A stretch of 64,000 nucleotides of DNA from NCBI RefSeq assembly GCF_026262505.1, contig NC_067208.1:18299962-18363961 (forward strand), written 5' to 3'. Positions 18,865 to 27,471 of the stretch are shown one piece after another. The position numbers were made by a program, and so were the translations under genes. The stretch's first letter is position 1. Each line of letters opens with the position of its first letter. This DNA is from Trichomonas vaginalis G3 (taxonomy: Eukaryota; Parabasalia; Trichomonadida; Trichomonadidae). The notes under the pieces were generated by a model. The model worked only from the letters and a program-made list of their open reading frames with translations, searched no databases and had not been told where the DNA came from.

Positions 18865-19584
18865 ATGTCCGAACAAGCACCGAAGCCAAACTCAATGGAA
18901 GATGTCCTTTCAAGGTTGCCAGACAAGCGCCCAGTTCAAATTCAAATTGCCCAATTGAAAGCTCATCTGACAAACACCATTAAGACTCTCCAAAGTAGTC
19001 TTATGACAGAGATGACCAATCTCAAAGCCGATGTCCTCATGAACCAAGCTTCCAATGAGAAATGCCTGAACGATTTCACGGAAACCTTGCGCAATTACGA
19101 GAGAGAGAACCGAGACCTTGCCAGACTCATCTACCGTTTCTTCGAAGAGATAGACGCCATCTGGAAGGTACTCGGAAAGGACAGAACATGCAACACCGTA
19201 CTTCGTGAGTACCAAATTGAAGAAGGAATTGTCGAGGAAGAAGAGGAAGAAGAGGAAGAAGAGGAAGAAGAGGAAGAAGAGGAAGAAGAGAAACACGAAG
19301 AAGTTCCTGAAGCCGCTACATGGGCAACCCTTGTTGCCGATGACGGTTACGAAATTTCCCAACCCTACCCATACCAAATCCGCAACAAGGCGACAGGCAA
19401 GGTTCTTACCCCAGTCCTCAACAACTTGGGACACTTGAACCTTAACCTTCGGAATCGCGGTTCAATCTCCATGGGCAAGCTTGTCGCAATTCAATGGGTT
19501 CCAAATCCAGGCAAGAAGACGAAGGTCAGACACATTGACGGTGACAAGCTCAACAACCGTAAGGAGAACCTCGAGTGGTTCTAA
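18865..19584 (+). CDS. Coiled-coil protein fused to a NUMOD4/HNH-like domain
   Basis: The ATG at 18865 opens MSEQAPKPNSMEDVLSRLPD, giving 239 residues. Residues 1-120 are helical (IKTLQSSLMTEMTNLKADV). Residues about 115-145 are a nearly pure Glu tract. Residues about 160-190 look like a NUMOD4 start (GYEISQPYPYQIRNKATGK). The end KLVAIQWVPNP...VRHIDGDKLNNRKENLEWF is the HNH_3 pattern of homing endonucleases, with the HID and NNRKENLEW residues present. HNH domains cut or nick DNA; here the enzyme part is fused to a probable oligomerisation region. A tcatttttt motif precedes the start by about 10 bases. The copy 2 counterpart (47045-47731) is broken. Confidence 0.75.
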   Translation: MSEQAPKPNSMEDVLSRLPDKRPVQIQIAQLKAHLTNTIKTLQSSLMTEMTNLKADVLMNQASNEKCLNDFTETLRNYERENRDLARLIYRFFEEIDAIWKVLGKDRTCNTVLREYQIEEGIVEEEEEEEEEEEEEEEEEEEKHEEVPEAATWATLVADDGYEISQPYPYQIRNKATGKVLTPVLNNLGHLNLNLRNRGSISMGKLVAIQWVPNPGKKTKVRHIDGDKLNNRKENLEWF

Positions 19585-19633
19585 GAGTAAAAAAATTTTA
19601 TTTTAGGGGGAAACCCCAAGTAAATTTAGGTGT

Positions 19634-19897
19634 TTATTTGGATAAGTATGTTAAATTAAGGGTAATTTGCAAAATTAGTTCCCGACCTTTGAATTGGGCT
19701 CTTTCGTTATCCCAGTTGCGTAGGAGGTCGTCCCAGAGGAGTTGGTAGAATTGCCAATCCAAGGACGATTTGTCCTCCCAGGCATTGAGGATGTACTGCT
19801 CGTAGAGTTTCATGACCTCTGCCTTGCACCAGACACCCTCTCCCTTGGAACGTAAGGCTTCTTCGAAGTGCTCGAATGCGATTGGCTGCGTGACCAT
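19634..19897 (-). CDS. 87-residue small protein
   Basis: The ATG at 19897 opens MVTQPIAFEHFEEALRSKGEG. It is a compact helical protein with many Trp (AWEDKSSLDWQFYQLLWDDLLRNW). It is divergent from 19928, with starts 30 bases apart and a TGTCATTTCGG initiator-like motif in the gap. The function is unknown. The copy 2 counterpart is 46735-46995. Confidence 0.6.
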   Translation of the reverse strand: MVTQPIAFEHFEEALRSKGEGVWCKAEVMKLYEQYILNAWEDKSSLDWQFYQLLWDDLLRNWDNERAQFKGRELILQITLNLTYLSK

Positions 19898-19927
19898 CCG
19901 AAATGACACTTTTTGTCCGTTTGGTCA

Positions 19928-20380
19928 ATGTTTGTGTCTCGTGCCATAGTCGACGAAAATACAGACAAACAGGTTATATATGAGTTTGAGACCAAGAATG
20001 GTGTAACTCGACCTGTCCGATTCAAAGACTCCGAGGGCGACCATGAAATTAAACGGAAATTAGCTAAGAAGGAATATAAAAATTTTTTACTTCATGCAAT
20101 GTTTAACTATTTCACCATCTTCTTTAACACCCCAGTACTTACGCTTGGAGAGGACATGAACTTCGGTGAAAATTTTGTCCAATTTGAATTGACCCATCTT
20201 TTCACCGACCATTCCCATTTCAATGAGTTTGTTGTATCCTTCTTCGTTCGTCATGAGTGCGTCAATGTTCTCATAGTAAACCTTGACTTTGGATTTGACT
20301 TCGGAGAAGAATTTGTTGTAGTTGTCAAGGACTGCCTTTGCGAACTGAGGGTAAGACCAATGTTCGACAATAGGTTTTAA
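19928..20380 (+). CDS. Small protein running antisense into the PolB gene
   Basis: The ATG at 19928 opens MFVSRAIVDENTDKQVIYEF and continues FETKNGVTRPVRFKD. The first 50 or so residues look genuine: copy 2 keeps MFVSRAIVDENTNKQVIYEF as a 35-residue ORF. From about 20087 onward the frame is the antisense of PolB and is rich in Phe/Val, so the true functional part may be only the N-terminal portion. The function is unknown. Confidence 0.45.
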   Translation: MFVSRAIVDENTDKQVIYEFETKNGVTRPVRFKDSEGDHEIKRKLAKKEYKNFLLHAMFNYFTIFFNTPVLTLGEDMNFGENFVQFELTHLFTDHSHFNEFVVSFFVRHECVNVLIVNLDFGFDFGEEFVVVVKDCLCELRVRPMFDNRF

Positions 20381-22240
20381 TGTGGTTACTAAGCCACTTT
20401 GACCTTGAGTGAATTCGTACTTCAAAACAAAAGGAGAAAACCTTTCAACAAAGTTGTCGACCTTCTCATAATGTTTACTCTTCATCTCTTGAGGTTTCTT
20501 AATGGAATATCCCCATGTCGAATTCATAAGCAATTTGAGTGTCATTGCAAGTTTGGGGTTTGAAGCTTTCCTAATATCATACAGTTGTTGTATGACTTTT
20601 CCAACTGTATAGTTCCTTCCCGGGAACTCACCATCTTCGTTTGGAATTCCAGTCGGAATATATTGGACAAACCTCATGTACGCAGCGTTAAGGTCGACAT
20701 AGTATATCTTTTCATCTGAGTCGAACTTGTCGCAACCAATTGGTCCAGTTTGTGGAAATTCAAGTGAGTCTCTTATCTTCTGAGAAACTTCTCCTGTTAT
20801 CTCATAAACATCGTCGAAGCAACCTGTTTCATATAAAACCTTCTGACCTAACTCAGATGCTCTCCAATACAATTTGACGTCAATTGGATGTCTCAATGGA
20901 AGTTTGTTTATAGCATCTTGAAGTTCTTGCAACCTCATTGGAAGTTCTTCTGGTTCAGGTTGGTATCCGAACAATCCAACTCCTTGTGGAATTGTGTACT
21001 TCTTTTGTACTAGAACTTTGTCTGGAACAACTTTTGGTCTTGCTAACAGTGAAAAGTTTGTTTCGTCTTTTGGTACAAAAGTTTCTGTCAGCTTGTCATC
21101 TGGAATTGGTTCCAACAAACCTTTCTCGAAAAGAATGTTTACAGCTCTGACAATGTTGCACTTGCCTTTTCCGAACAATGGGTTTGTAAGACTTTCGTTC
21201 AACATGAAGTGGTTGTGGACAATTGCAATCTTCAACCATGGTAAATTGAACTCAACAACATAGTCGTCATGTGAAGAACCTTTAGCTGTAGGTATGTTGA
21301 CTCGGATATTGACATTTGCCAACGGTGCAATTTTTGCCAATTGACCTCTGAGAATGTACCTTGTCTTCACACATGACTCAAGATACTTCATCTTCTCATC
21401 TGTAACAAGACCAGAGTTCCTGAGACATGTAAGAATACAAGGTTCATTGACAATTGTTTCAATTGAATTGTAAATTCCATACCTTGTCAAGTCAATGTCA
21501 GACTTATTTATGAAGGGGAAGTATCCAGCATGTTGTCTGACTGCTTGAGGGTTAGGTTGGTACCATTCGAACTTGACACTTGCAATTCCTTCAATTGCAT
21601 TCAAAATGTCTGAGTCGGAGTCAACCATTTGTTCTCTCTTTGTAGTCTTGAAAGCGTCAAGAAGTTTTGCAGCTGTTTGTTCATTGCCATTTGCATAGTA
21701 AATGTGACCATCCAAATCTGTTATGGTCAATCTGAGATTGTATCCTTTCTTATTTCCGTCTTGTATGGCAGCAAGTACACCCATGAAGCCTTCTTTGTTC
21801 TTTCCTTCGTCAAAGTTTACTGTAAAGGTTCGACCAGATGTAATTTGACTTCTAACTTCACGGTACTTCTCATATGCATATCTTGTTCTTTCCATGGGAG
21901 CATGTGCGTCTTCACCTTTTCCTTTTTTCCTTCTCAAAGGATGCAATTGTTCGTCATGTTTCCAGTAGAATCTGGCAAAGCCGTCGTGTCCTTCAACTTG
22001 AGGTTCACTAACATCGAAAGACATGTCCATAAGACGTTCTTCTTCTAACCTCTCTAGTCTGTTTGGATAATTTGCACGTGCTGTTTCCAAATCCATTTCG
22101 TAGCGAAGACCAGCCAGTTTGTCATAGACTTTTATGGGTCTTCCTTTCTTATATTTAAAATTCTTCGAAACTCTCCAACCATATCTTTGTAACTCTGCTT
22201 TTATTCTAGCAGACTTTCTATCCATTCTATATGGGGGCAT
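20087..22240 (-). CDS. Protein-primed family B DNA polymerase (PolB)
   Basis: The ATG at 22240 opens MPPYRMDRKSARIKAELQRY; 717 residues read straight through. The palm is recognisable: motif A region YYVDLNAAYMRFVQYIPTG, motif B region MTLKLLMNSTWGYS, and the motif C region YYENIDALMTNE near 660. The N-terminal half (GRTFTVNFDEGKNKEGFMG, LTITDLDGHIYY) holds the conserved trichomonad Polinton region that precedes the palm. The enzyme would copy the element from a protein primer bound at the terminal repeats. It is shorter than the roughly 1000-residue PolBs of many animal Polintons. It lies on the opposite strand to helicase and ATPase. Copy 2 (44436-46590) is broken. Confidence 0.9.
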   Translation of the reverse strand: MPPYRMDRKSARIKAELQRYGWRVSKNFKYKKGRPIKVYDKLAGLRYEMDLETARANYPNRLERLEEERLMDMSFDVSEPQVEGHDGFARFYWKHDEQLHPLRRKKGKGEDAHAPMERTRYAYEKYREVRSQITSGRTFTVNFDEGKNKEGFMGVLAAIQDGNKKGYNLRLTITDLDGHIYYANGNEQTAAKLLDAFKTTKREQMVDSDSDILNAIEGIASVKFEWYQPNPQAVRQHAGYFPFINKSDIDLTRYGIYNSIETIVNEPCILTCLRNSGLVTDEKMKYLESCVKTRYILRGQLAKIAPLANVNIRVNIPTAKGSSHDDYVVEFNLPWLKIAIVHNHFMLNESLTNPLFGKGKCNIVRAVNILFEKGLLEPIPDDKLTETFVPKDETNFSLLARPKVVPDKVLVQKKYTIPQGVGLFGYQPEPEELPMRLQELQDAINKLPLRHPIDVKLYWRASELGQKVLYETGCFDDVYEITGEVSQKIRDSLEFPQTGPIGCDKFDSDEKIYYVDLNAAYMRFVQYIPTGIPNEDGEFPGRNYTVGKVIQQLYDIRKASNPKLAMTLKLLMNSTWGYSIKKPQEMKSKHYEKVDNFVERFSPFVLKYEFTQGQSGLVTTLKPIVEHWSYPQFAKAVLDNYNKFFSEVKSKVKVYYENIDALMTNEEGYNKLIEMGMVGEKMGQFKLDKIFTEVHVLSKRKYWGVKEDGEIVKHCMK

Positions 22241-22271
22241 TTTTATAAAAATAAAAAAATGTTTTTTTTCT

Positions 22272-22853
22272 TTACTTTACATAACCGCCTGCTGCCATAA
22301 GTCTTTGACGCCAACCCATACCAGCTAATGAAGGTTGACTTGGTTTAGTTTGGAAACTAAACTTTGGTTTTGGTTTATCTTCAGTTTTTGGTTTTTCTTC
22401 TTCTATCGGTTTTTCGTCACTTTTCGGTTCCTCTGACTTTACCTCACTTGCAGGATGTTGTGTCGTCAACATCTTCGTAAATATCATATGCCATTTGTTT
22501 TTGTTTTCCTTTCAACTTTTTGTGTTTGTTGTAAAGTTTAGAATATTTCGACTCTAAGTCAATGAGATGTTCTATAATGAACTGTTGGTCAGTGAAGTAA
22601 ACTTTTCCATCTGTTGTCTCGAAAGCTCCTTCAGACTTCAATATTTTATTTGTGAGAGTCTGTTTCTTTTTTGAGATACTAGCCGTTCCATTTCTATGAA
22701 AAGTGACTTTATAGTTAGGGTTTGTATTTCCAGACCTGGCACTTTCTATTATTGAATTTTTCTCTTCATCTGTAAGTTCTTTGACGGTTTTGACAATGGT
22801 TCTGAACTTTTTGTTTGTGGTGTCAAATCTACCGTTTCAACTTCTTCGGTCAT
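22272..22853 (-). pseudogene. Charged virion-like protein region, broken
   Basis: The ATG at 22853 opens MTEEVETVDL. The N-terminal part is Ser/Thr/Lys-rich. A helical core follows (QQFIIEHLIDLESKYSKLYN), then an acidic EEPKSDEKPIEEE-type tract. The end is a short compact motif, SLAGMGWRQRLMAAGGYVK, which looks like a docking or membrane-active peptide. It has about two breaks. It starts a run of small genes between PolB and integrase that resemble minor virion proteins. Confidence 0.6.
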
Positions 22854-22871
22854 TTCATCTCAGTAAAAAAT

Positions 22872-23023
22872 TTAGTTTGGTTTGTTTTCAACTGGTTGTT
22901 TAGGTTTTTTAAGTCGGTCTAAAACTTCCTGAGGTATAGGAAGAACTTGACAAACACGTGGTGTAACTGCTGGAAGCGACAAATCCATCTTGAACCCATT
23001 TGTCTCAATGCTGTATTGTTCAT
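22872..23023 (-). pseudogene. Counterpart of a 51-residue small protein
   Basis: The start MNNTALRQMGSRWIC is the same as the intact gene at 43648-43803 in copy 2, and the end is Pro/Lys-rich. It is broken here. It is preceded by tttcatctcagtaaaaaa, a leader motif shared with the next two genes on this strand. Confidence 0.6.
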
Positions 23024-23029
23024 TTCATC

Positions 23030-23443
23030 TCAGTAAAAAACTTTACATTCCCACGTTTGAGGTGGTTGAGGTTGGTTATTGTTTACCCACTGTTGTGCAT
23101 GGTTATATCCTCTGTTAAAGAATCTTTCACCTTGGTCCATATAGTGTCCTGCTTGGTTATAGTAGTCATTTGCTTTGTTATAATAGTTTCCTGCTTGTCT
23201 TCCTACATTGTCCATCCATCCTTGAACTTTTCCTCTTGTTTCAGGATTTGGAATAAGATTTGTTGCATCTCGTGCTACATCCCAACCTTTCTGTACAGTT
23301 TGTATAATAGGTTGTGCTTTCTCTTTAAGTATACCTAATGTACTCAAAATCTTCCTTCCAACTCCAAATACACCTCTGGCTATTGTTCCCACTGCGGGCA
23401 AAAATCTGGATGCAACTCCTGCTAATGCGCCAAATAAACCCAT
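23030..23443 (-). CDS. Met-Gly amphipathic protein, candidate membrane-active virion protein
   Basis: The ATG at 23443 opens MGLFGALAGVASRFLPAVG; 137 residues. The N-terminal 40 residues are a Gly/Ala-rich amphipathic helix with a myristoylation-compatible start (MGLFGA). A linker with Asn/Tyr repeats follows (YYNKANDYYNQAGHYMDQG), then a Pro/Gln-rich end. Such an architecture recalls adenovirus protein VI-type membrane-lytic minor capsid proteins, which is an inference from composition. It is divergent from the integrase at 23461. Confidence 0.65.
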   Translation of the reverse strand: MGLFGALAGVASRFLPAVGTIARGVFGVGRKILSTLGILKEKAQPIIQTVQKGWDVARDATNLIPNPETRGKVQGWMDNVGRQAGNYYNKANDYYNQAGHYMDQGERFFNRGYNHAQQWVNNNQPQPPQTWECKVFY

Positions 23444-23460
23444 TTCTTATGGGTTAAAAA

Positions 23461-24418
23461 ATGACGAATCCAAACAAGGACCCCTATGTTTCTAAGGCAA
23501 CAAAAAAGCACTCATGATAAAAATCTTTAGTTCAACACCAAATGCTTGGTTTATGGATATCTTGGAAAACATTCCGAGAGTTAGAAAGATGGACCACCAT
23601 ACTGGCTAATATTTGTCGGTCAAAACACAAGATACTGTGAAGCCATACCATTATGGTCCAAAAATATTTTAGATGTGAAAACTGCTTTGACAATATTCGT
23701 TGACAAATACCATCCAACAAAACTGACATCTGACTGTGAAAGTTCTTTCAAATCAGATGATGTAAAAAACTATCTGCGTTCAAAAAATGTAAACCAATAT
23801 TTCATTGTCGACCAAAACCATTCTGCTCTTGGTGTCATTGACGGTTGTATAAAAATGTTAAGAGACTTAAACCAACCACAAGGTGGTGAAGCAAATGAAA
23901 TGTCATATGACGACAAATATAGACACTTCTCCATGGCAAAGATGAGACAAGTTTTAAATATTTACAATAGCCGTAAACAAAAAGGTTTGGGAAACCACTC
24001 CCCCGAAGAAATGAAAAACAACCCTGACTTAGAGAAAGACTATATATTTAATAATTTAGTCAAAAGAGACAAACAAGAAAGAATGCCGGGCTTCAAACTT
24101 AAGAAAGGTGACAAAGTAAAAATAGAAATACCTAAACGCGACCCATATGAAAATACTATTGACTATGACAACAATGGGAACCCGACAGGTACTCACATTC
24201 GTGTTCGTAAAAATAGAAGAAAGTATACAAGAGAATATTATGAAGTTTTAGGCAAACATGGCAAAATGTACAGACTGCAAGCAGAAGATAAAACTACTAT
24301 TGTCAGACCTCGTTTCAAACTTGTCAAAGTTCAAGGTGGTATACTTTCAAAGACAGTTCCTAACAAATATAAGACAACTCCTGACGAATATGCTAAAGAA
24401 GTTGAAAATGACGACTAA
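23461..24418 (+). pseudogene. Polinton rve-type integrase region, broken
   Basis: The ATG at 23461 opens MTNPNKDPYVSKATKK. The catalytic core is recognisable, with acidic positions in WFMDILENIPR, KLTSDCESSF and SALGVIDGCIKMLRDLNQP. The segment NIYNSRKQKGLGNHSPEEM is typical of Polinton integrases. A basic SH3-like C-terminal part follows (FKLKKGDKVKIEIPK, HGKMYRLQAEDKTTIVRPRF). It would insert element DNA with a 5-6-bp target duplication. It has a small number of breaks. It ends tail-to-tail with the fibre gene, overlapping by 4 bases. Confidence 0.9.
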
Positions 24419-25824
24419 GCAATTCTATACCATGCGTAAACTGTCATGTAAGGTGGCATGTAGTCTTTACTTTGTCCCGTTGTTTGCGTATATCCCGAAA
24501 CGCGATGTGTATGGTTTCCATCTCCCTGAGTGTCACCCCAGAAACAATTTATAGCAAACTGAACGTTGTCTTTAACATCATATCCTTTACCTTTTTTCAT
24601 TGCTGACCAATCCCAAAATTTATGCTTATGCCAACCTGCTTGAGATGTACTTAAATCTATGTAGTGACTATGTGCAGGTAAATTTTCACCTGAAATCGTT
24701 TTACTTCCACCTGTTTCCTTTGAAGAGTTTGCACAATACAAAAACCTGTCGACTATTTGAGTCCAAGTTCCAAAACCCAGAACTGTTTCTGGTCTGGTAG
24801 AGTTCATTGACGTATAAATAGAGCCTATAGGATATAATGTTTGAAGTATTTCTGTCTTTAATGTTTGAAGCTCTGTTTTGTCTGCTTTCTTGTCATATAA
24901 ATCTTGAGCAGTGAATTTAATATTATGTTCATCCTTCATGACATAAACATCTTTACATCTAATGTTTCTCATCGTCGTTATGTCGTCATCCGATGTTAAA
25001 CCTTGTGGAAAGTTAGGAGGTTTACAATATAATACATCCCCACCAGTTTCTTCAACCGTTCCTTCAATACTTTCTATAGCAACAGTTGTAAAACTTGTAT
25101 GTGTATGGTTCTTATTTGCTTTCTTCTCTAACTCATCGTTAACATAAGTTTTATCTGCTTTAAGGTCTAAACATCCTGAAACCCATCCTGTATCGGCTTT
25201 AACTTTAAAAGTCTTCGATGTCCATTCATGGTACCAGTCAACCCTTTCTTTCATTTCGTTATCTTTTTCATCCACATATTCCTTATCCGCTTTCTTCTCT
25301 AACTTACTAGCCACATATTCCTTATCTGCTTTCTTTTCAAGGCTAACGTTTAAGTCTGTTATTTCAGATATAGAATGTGTATGAGTCTTTTTAGAATATT
25401 CGTTTTCAGCTCTCGTCACTTCACTTGACATTTTATTGTCAACATATGTTTTGTCTGCTAGTTCAGGATGAGTATGTTCTTTTGTTGCATAAGCATTGTT
25501 AGCTCTTTCTTCTTCTTTTGCTATTGCATCGTCTACATATTCTTTGTCAGCTTTGTTGTCAACATCTGTTTTCAAAAGAAGTTCATTTATAGGTTTCTCG
25601 TTTAAAGTTCCTTTTGTTGGATTTATACAGACAGTATGGTTCTTATTGTCTTGAAACAGAAACTCATCTGTCATTGGGTTTATTGTCAGTTTTAAGTTTC
25701 CTTCTTTCAATGACTCAGATATCTTAGAATAGTTTGAAAAGTTTGTTGTGTTCTTATTTAGAGCTTGCATAATGAGTTGTCGGTTGTGTTGTATTTCTCT
25801 CATAGACGCTGTTTCATTTGACAT
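24415..25824 (-). CDS. Phage-like tail-fibre / collar protein
   Basis: The ATG at 25824 opens MSNETASMREIQHNRQLIMQ; 469 residues with no interruption. The N-terminal 90 residues form an attachment domain. Residues about 90-320 are repeated KADKxYVD and HTH-containing segments, as in trimeric phage fibres. The C-terminal 150 residues match the short-tail-fibre/baseplate receptor-binding module: YPIGSIYTSMNSTRPETVLG, FGTWTQIVDRFLYC, GGSKTISGENLPAHSH and the ending YMPPYMTVYAWYRIA. It would be an external trimeric fibre that binds a receptor. Copy 2 (40982-42256) is broken. Confidence 0.85.
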   Translation of the reverse strand: MSNETASMREIQHNRQLIMQALNKNTTNFSNYSKISESLKEGNLKLTINPMTDEFLFQDNKNHTVCINPTKGTLNEKPINELLLKTDVDNKADKEYVDDAIAKEEERANNAYATKEHTHPELADKTYVDNKMSSEVTRAENEYSKKTHTHSISEITDLNVSLEKKADKEYVASKLEKKADKEYVDEKDNEMKERVDWYHEWTSKTFKVKADTGWVSGCLDLKADKTYVNDELEKKANKNHTHTSFTTVAIESIEGTVEETGGDVLYCKPPNFPQGLTSDDDITTMRNIRCKDVYVMKDEHNIKFTAQDLYDKKADKTELQTLKTEILQTLYPIGSIYTSMNSTRPETVLGFGTWTQIVDRFLYCANSSKETGGSKTISGENLPAHSHYIDLSTSQAGWHKHKFWDWSAMKKGKGYDVKDNVQFAINCFWGDTQGDGNHTHRVSGYTQTTGQSKDYMPPYMTVYAWYRIA

Positions 25825-25841
25825 TTTTTTCTAGATAAAAT

Positions 25842-26688
25842 ATGCTTCCAATAGAAAAAGAAAATTCAAGAGTTGCTACAACTAAACCATTAGATGAACT
25901 TTTTACTAATGTCGGTCAAAAGTTTGAGACAGAGACCGTAAAGCATGAAGGCTATCGTTTTGACTACCCATTAAGATGGCTAAGAGACCCATCTGTCACA
26001 AAAGCTATTGGCTTTCGTAGAATGAAGTTTGTGTCTGTAGAAGATAAAAGTTTTCCATTTATTGTAAGGTTTCATATAGATTATATATCTGAAGGGAAAC
26101 GAAAAATGTGGGAAGAAATTGAGCTAATACAAGTTGACCTTTCATCTTCTCTACAGACTGCGTTAAAAAATATAGAAGATAAAATAAATTCATGTTATGC
26201 AAAATATGCTGATGAATATGCAAATACCGAGAGCACACTTATGTGAGAATTGTATATGACAAACAAAATTCACAAGTGTCATTTCAAATCTACGAAAACA
26301 ATCCAAATAAAGACGAACAAATATATACAGAATTCACTGCAATGTCATGGTATTATTTGCAAAGAATGTTAAATCAGAAAGTCGAACTTCCTTTAGCAAA
26401 TATTTACAGTCGATATGCAAGAGATGAACCATATTTATTTAAAGATGTTTTCGACCCAGCTGCTATTATTGTTCATGCTTCATTTTCTGGCGCCCAAAAC
26501 TCTTTCTTATGCTTGGCAAATGACTTTTACGAAAAACCTACAAAGTTATACGAACACCAAGTGGAAGTATTTCAGACTTTCAAGTATGGTTTACTACAGA
26601 TGGAAGAAAAAGAATAATTCCATTATACCATGCGTTTTACTTAGAACTTAGTTTCATATACAACTACTATCGAACGGTAAAAATATAA
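25842..26688 (+). pseudogene. Putative minor capsid/virion protein region, broken
   Basis: The ATG at 25842 opens MLPIEKENSRVATTKPLDEL, 17 bases from the divergent fibre start. The protein is beta-rich with FPFIVRFHIDYISEGKRKMW, AAIIVHASFSGAQNSFLCLA and FYEKPTKLYE. These features and the fibre neighbour make a penton-like or fibre-anchoring virion protein plausible, but no named domain is certain. It has about two breaks. The copy 2 counterpart is 40116-40963. Confidence 0.55.
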
Positions 26689-26692
26689 TTTT

Positions 26693-26936
26693 TTAATACG
26701 GTTGAGGTGTTGGATTTGGTTGCCAACTAGACTGTGGTGCAGGTTCAGGCTGTTGTATAACAGGAGCTTGTTCTTCTGGTTCAGGGTCTTTAGGTATAAT
26801 ACCAACGAACTGACCTACTCTTTTACCAATATTTTTGACTCCGTTCCAAATTCCTCTTCCTACGGTTTTTATTCCATTCCATATACCTCTTTCCAACATT
26901 TCGAAAGAAGTTTCCTATTCTTCCAAAGAAACCCAT
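26693..26936 (-). pseudogene. Short Met-Gly amphipathic protein, copy 1
   Basis: This is the counterpart of the whole 80-residue gene at 39869-40111. It carries tandem RGIWNGIKTVG / RGIWNGVKNIG repeats and a Pro-rich tail. It is slightly broken here. Confidence 0.65.
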
Positions 26937-26954
26937 TTTACTATATGTAAAAAT

Positions 26955-27316
26955 CTAATGTCCGCCTAGTCTCTTACGTTTCCTGTTGAGTTCCATAGCA
27001 TTCTTTAACTGGAGCTCATACATTCCTTTTCTCCTCTGGTAGAAACATATTCTGGGTCAACTCCTGTGTTCGCGTCATCTGCATAAAGTTGTTTATATCC
27101 CACTTCAGGGTTTGTATAAAACTCTTTCCATCTCATATTTGCATACCATGGTGGCAAACCTAACGCAGCGTCATTTGACATGGCAGTTTGCATTTGTACA
27201 TCTGTTGGCACTTGACCATAGTTTGCCATTGCAGTTTGTATTCTAACTTCATTTGGAATATTCTCTGGGTTTGGTTGTCCAGGTTGCTGTGCATTCGCTA
27301 AGTTCTGTGCGTCCAT
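26955..27316 (-). pseudogene. Ala/Asn/Gln-rich small virion-like protein, broken
   Basis: The ATG at 27316 opens MDAQNLANAQQPGQPNPENI. Two related segments follow (NEVRIQTAMANYG, TDVQMQTAMSND), then LGLPPWYANMRWKEFYTNPE and a strongly basic end (RRKRKRLGGH-like). It has about one break. The basic tail may contact DNA. The copy 2 counterpart is 39490-39850. Confidence 0.55.
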
Positions 27317-27339
27317 TTAATATTAGATAAAAATATCTC

Positions 27340-27471
27340 TTACGAGTACATATACTGAACATTTGCAGGCATTGGTTCATCTTCATATTCTCTGTACTTT
27401 TCTGCCACGTCAAATAAATAAATGACACAATGGAAAAAACCTAAAACAAGTAGTCCTATTTCAAACCACAT
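27340..27471 (-). CDS. 43-residue single-span membrane protein
   Basis: The ATG at 27471 opens MWFEIGLLVLGFFHCVIYLF; that stretch is one hydrophobic span. The tail is acidic (VAEKYREYEDEPMPANVQYM). It is too short for most gene finders, but copy 2 has the same intact frame at 39335-39466 with essentially the same protein, which supports real coding. It overlaps the methyltransferase 3' end by 16 bases. The role is unknown; it may be a virion or host-membrane micro-protein. Confidence 0.65.
   Translation of the reverse strand: MWFEIGLLVLGFFHCVIYLFDVAEKYREYEDEPMPANVQYMYS

Noticed and set aside
24415-25824. Bacteriophage contamination of the assembly
   Set aside because: The fibre gene lies in the same position in both Polintons, between integrase and a virion gene, with matching base composition and continuous flanks into host genes.
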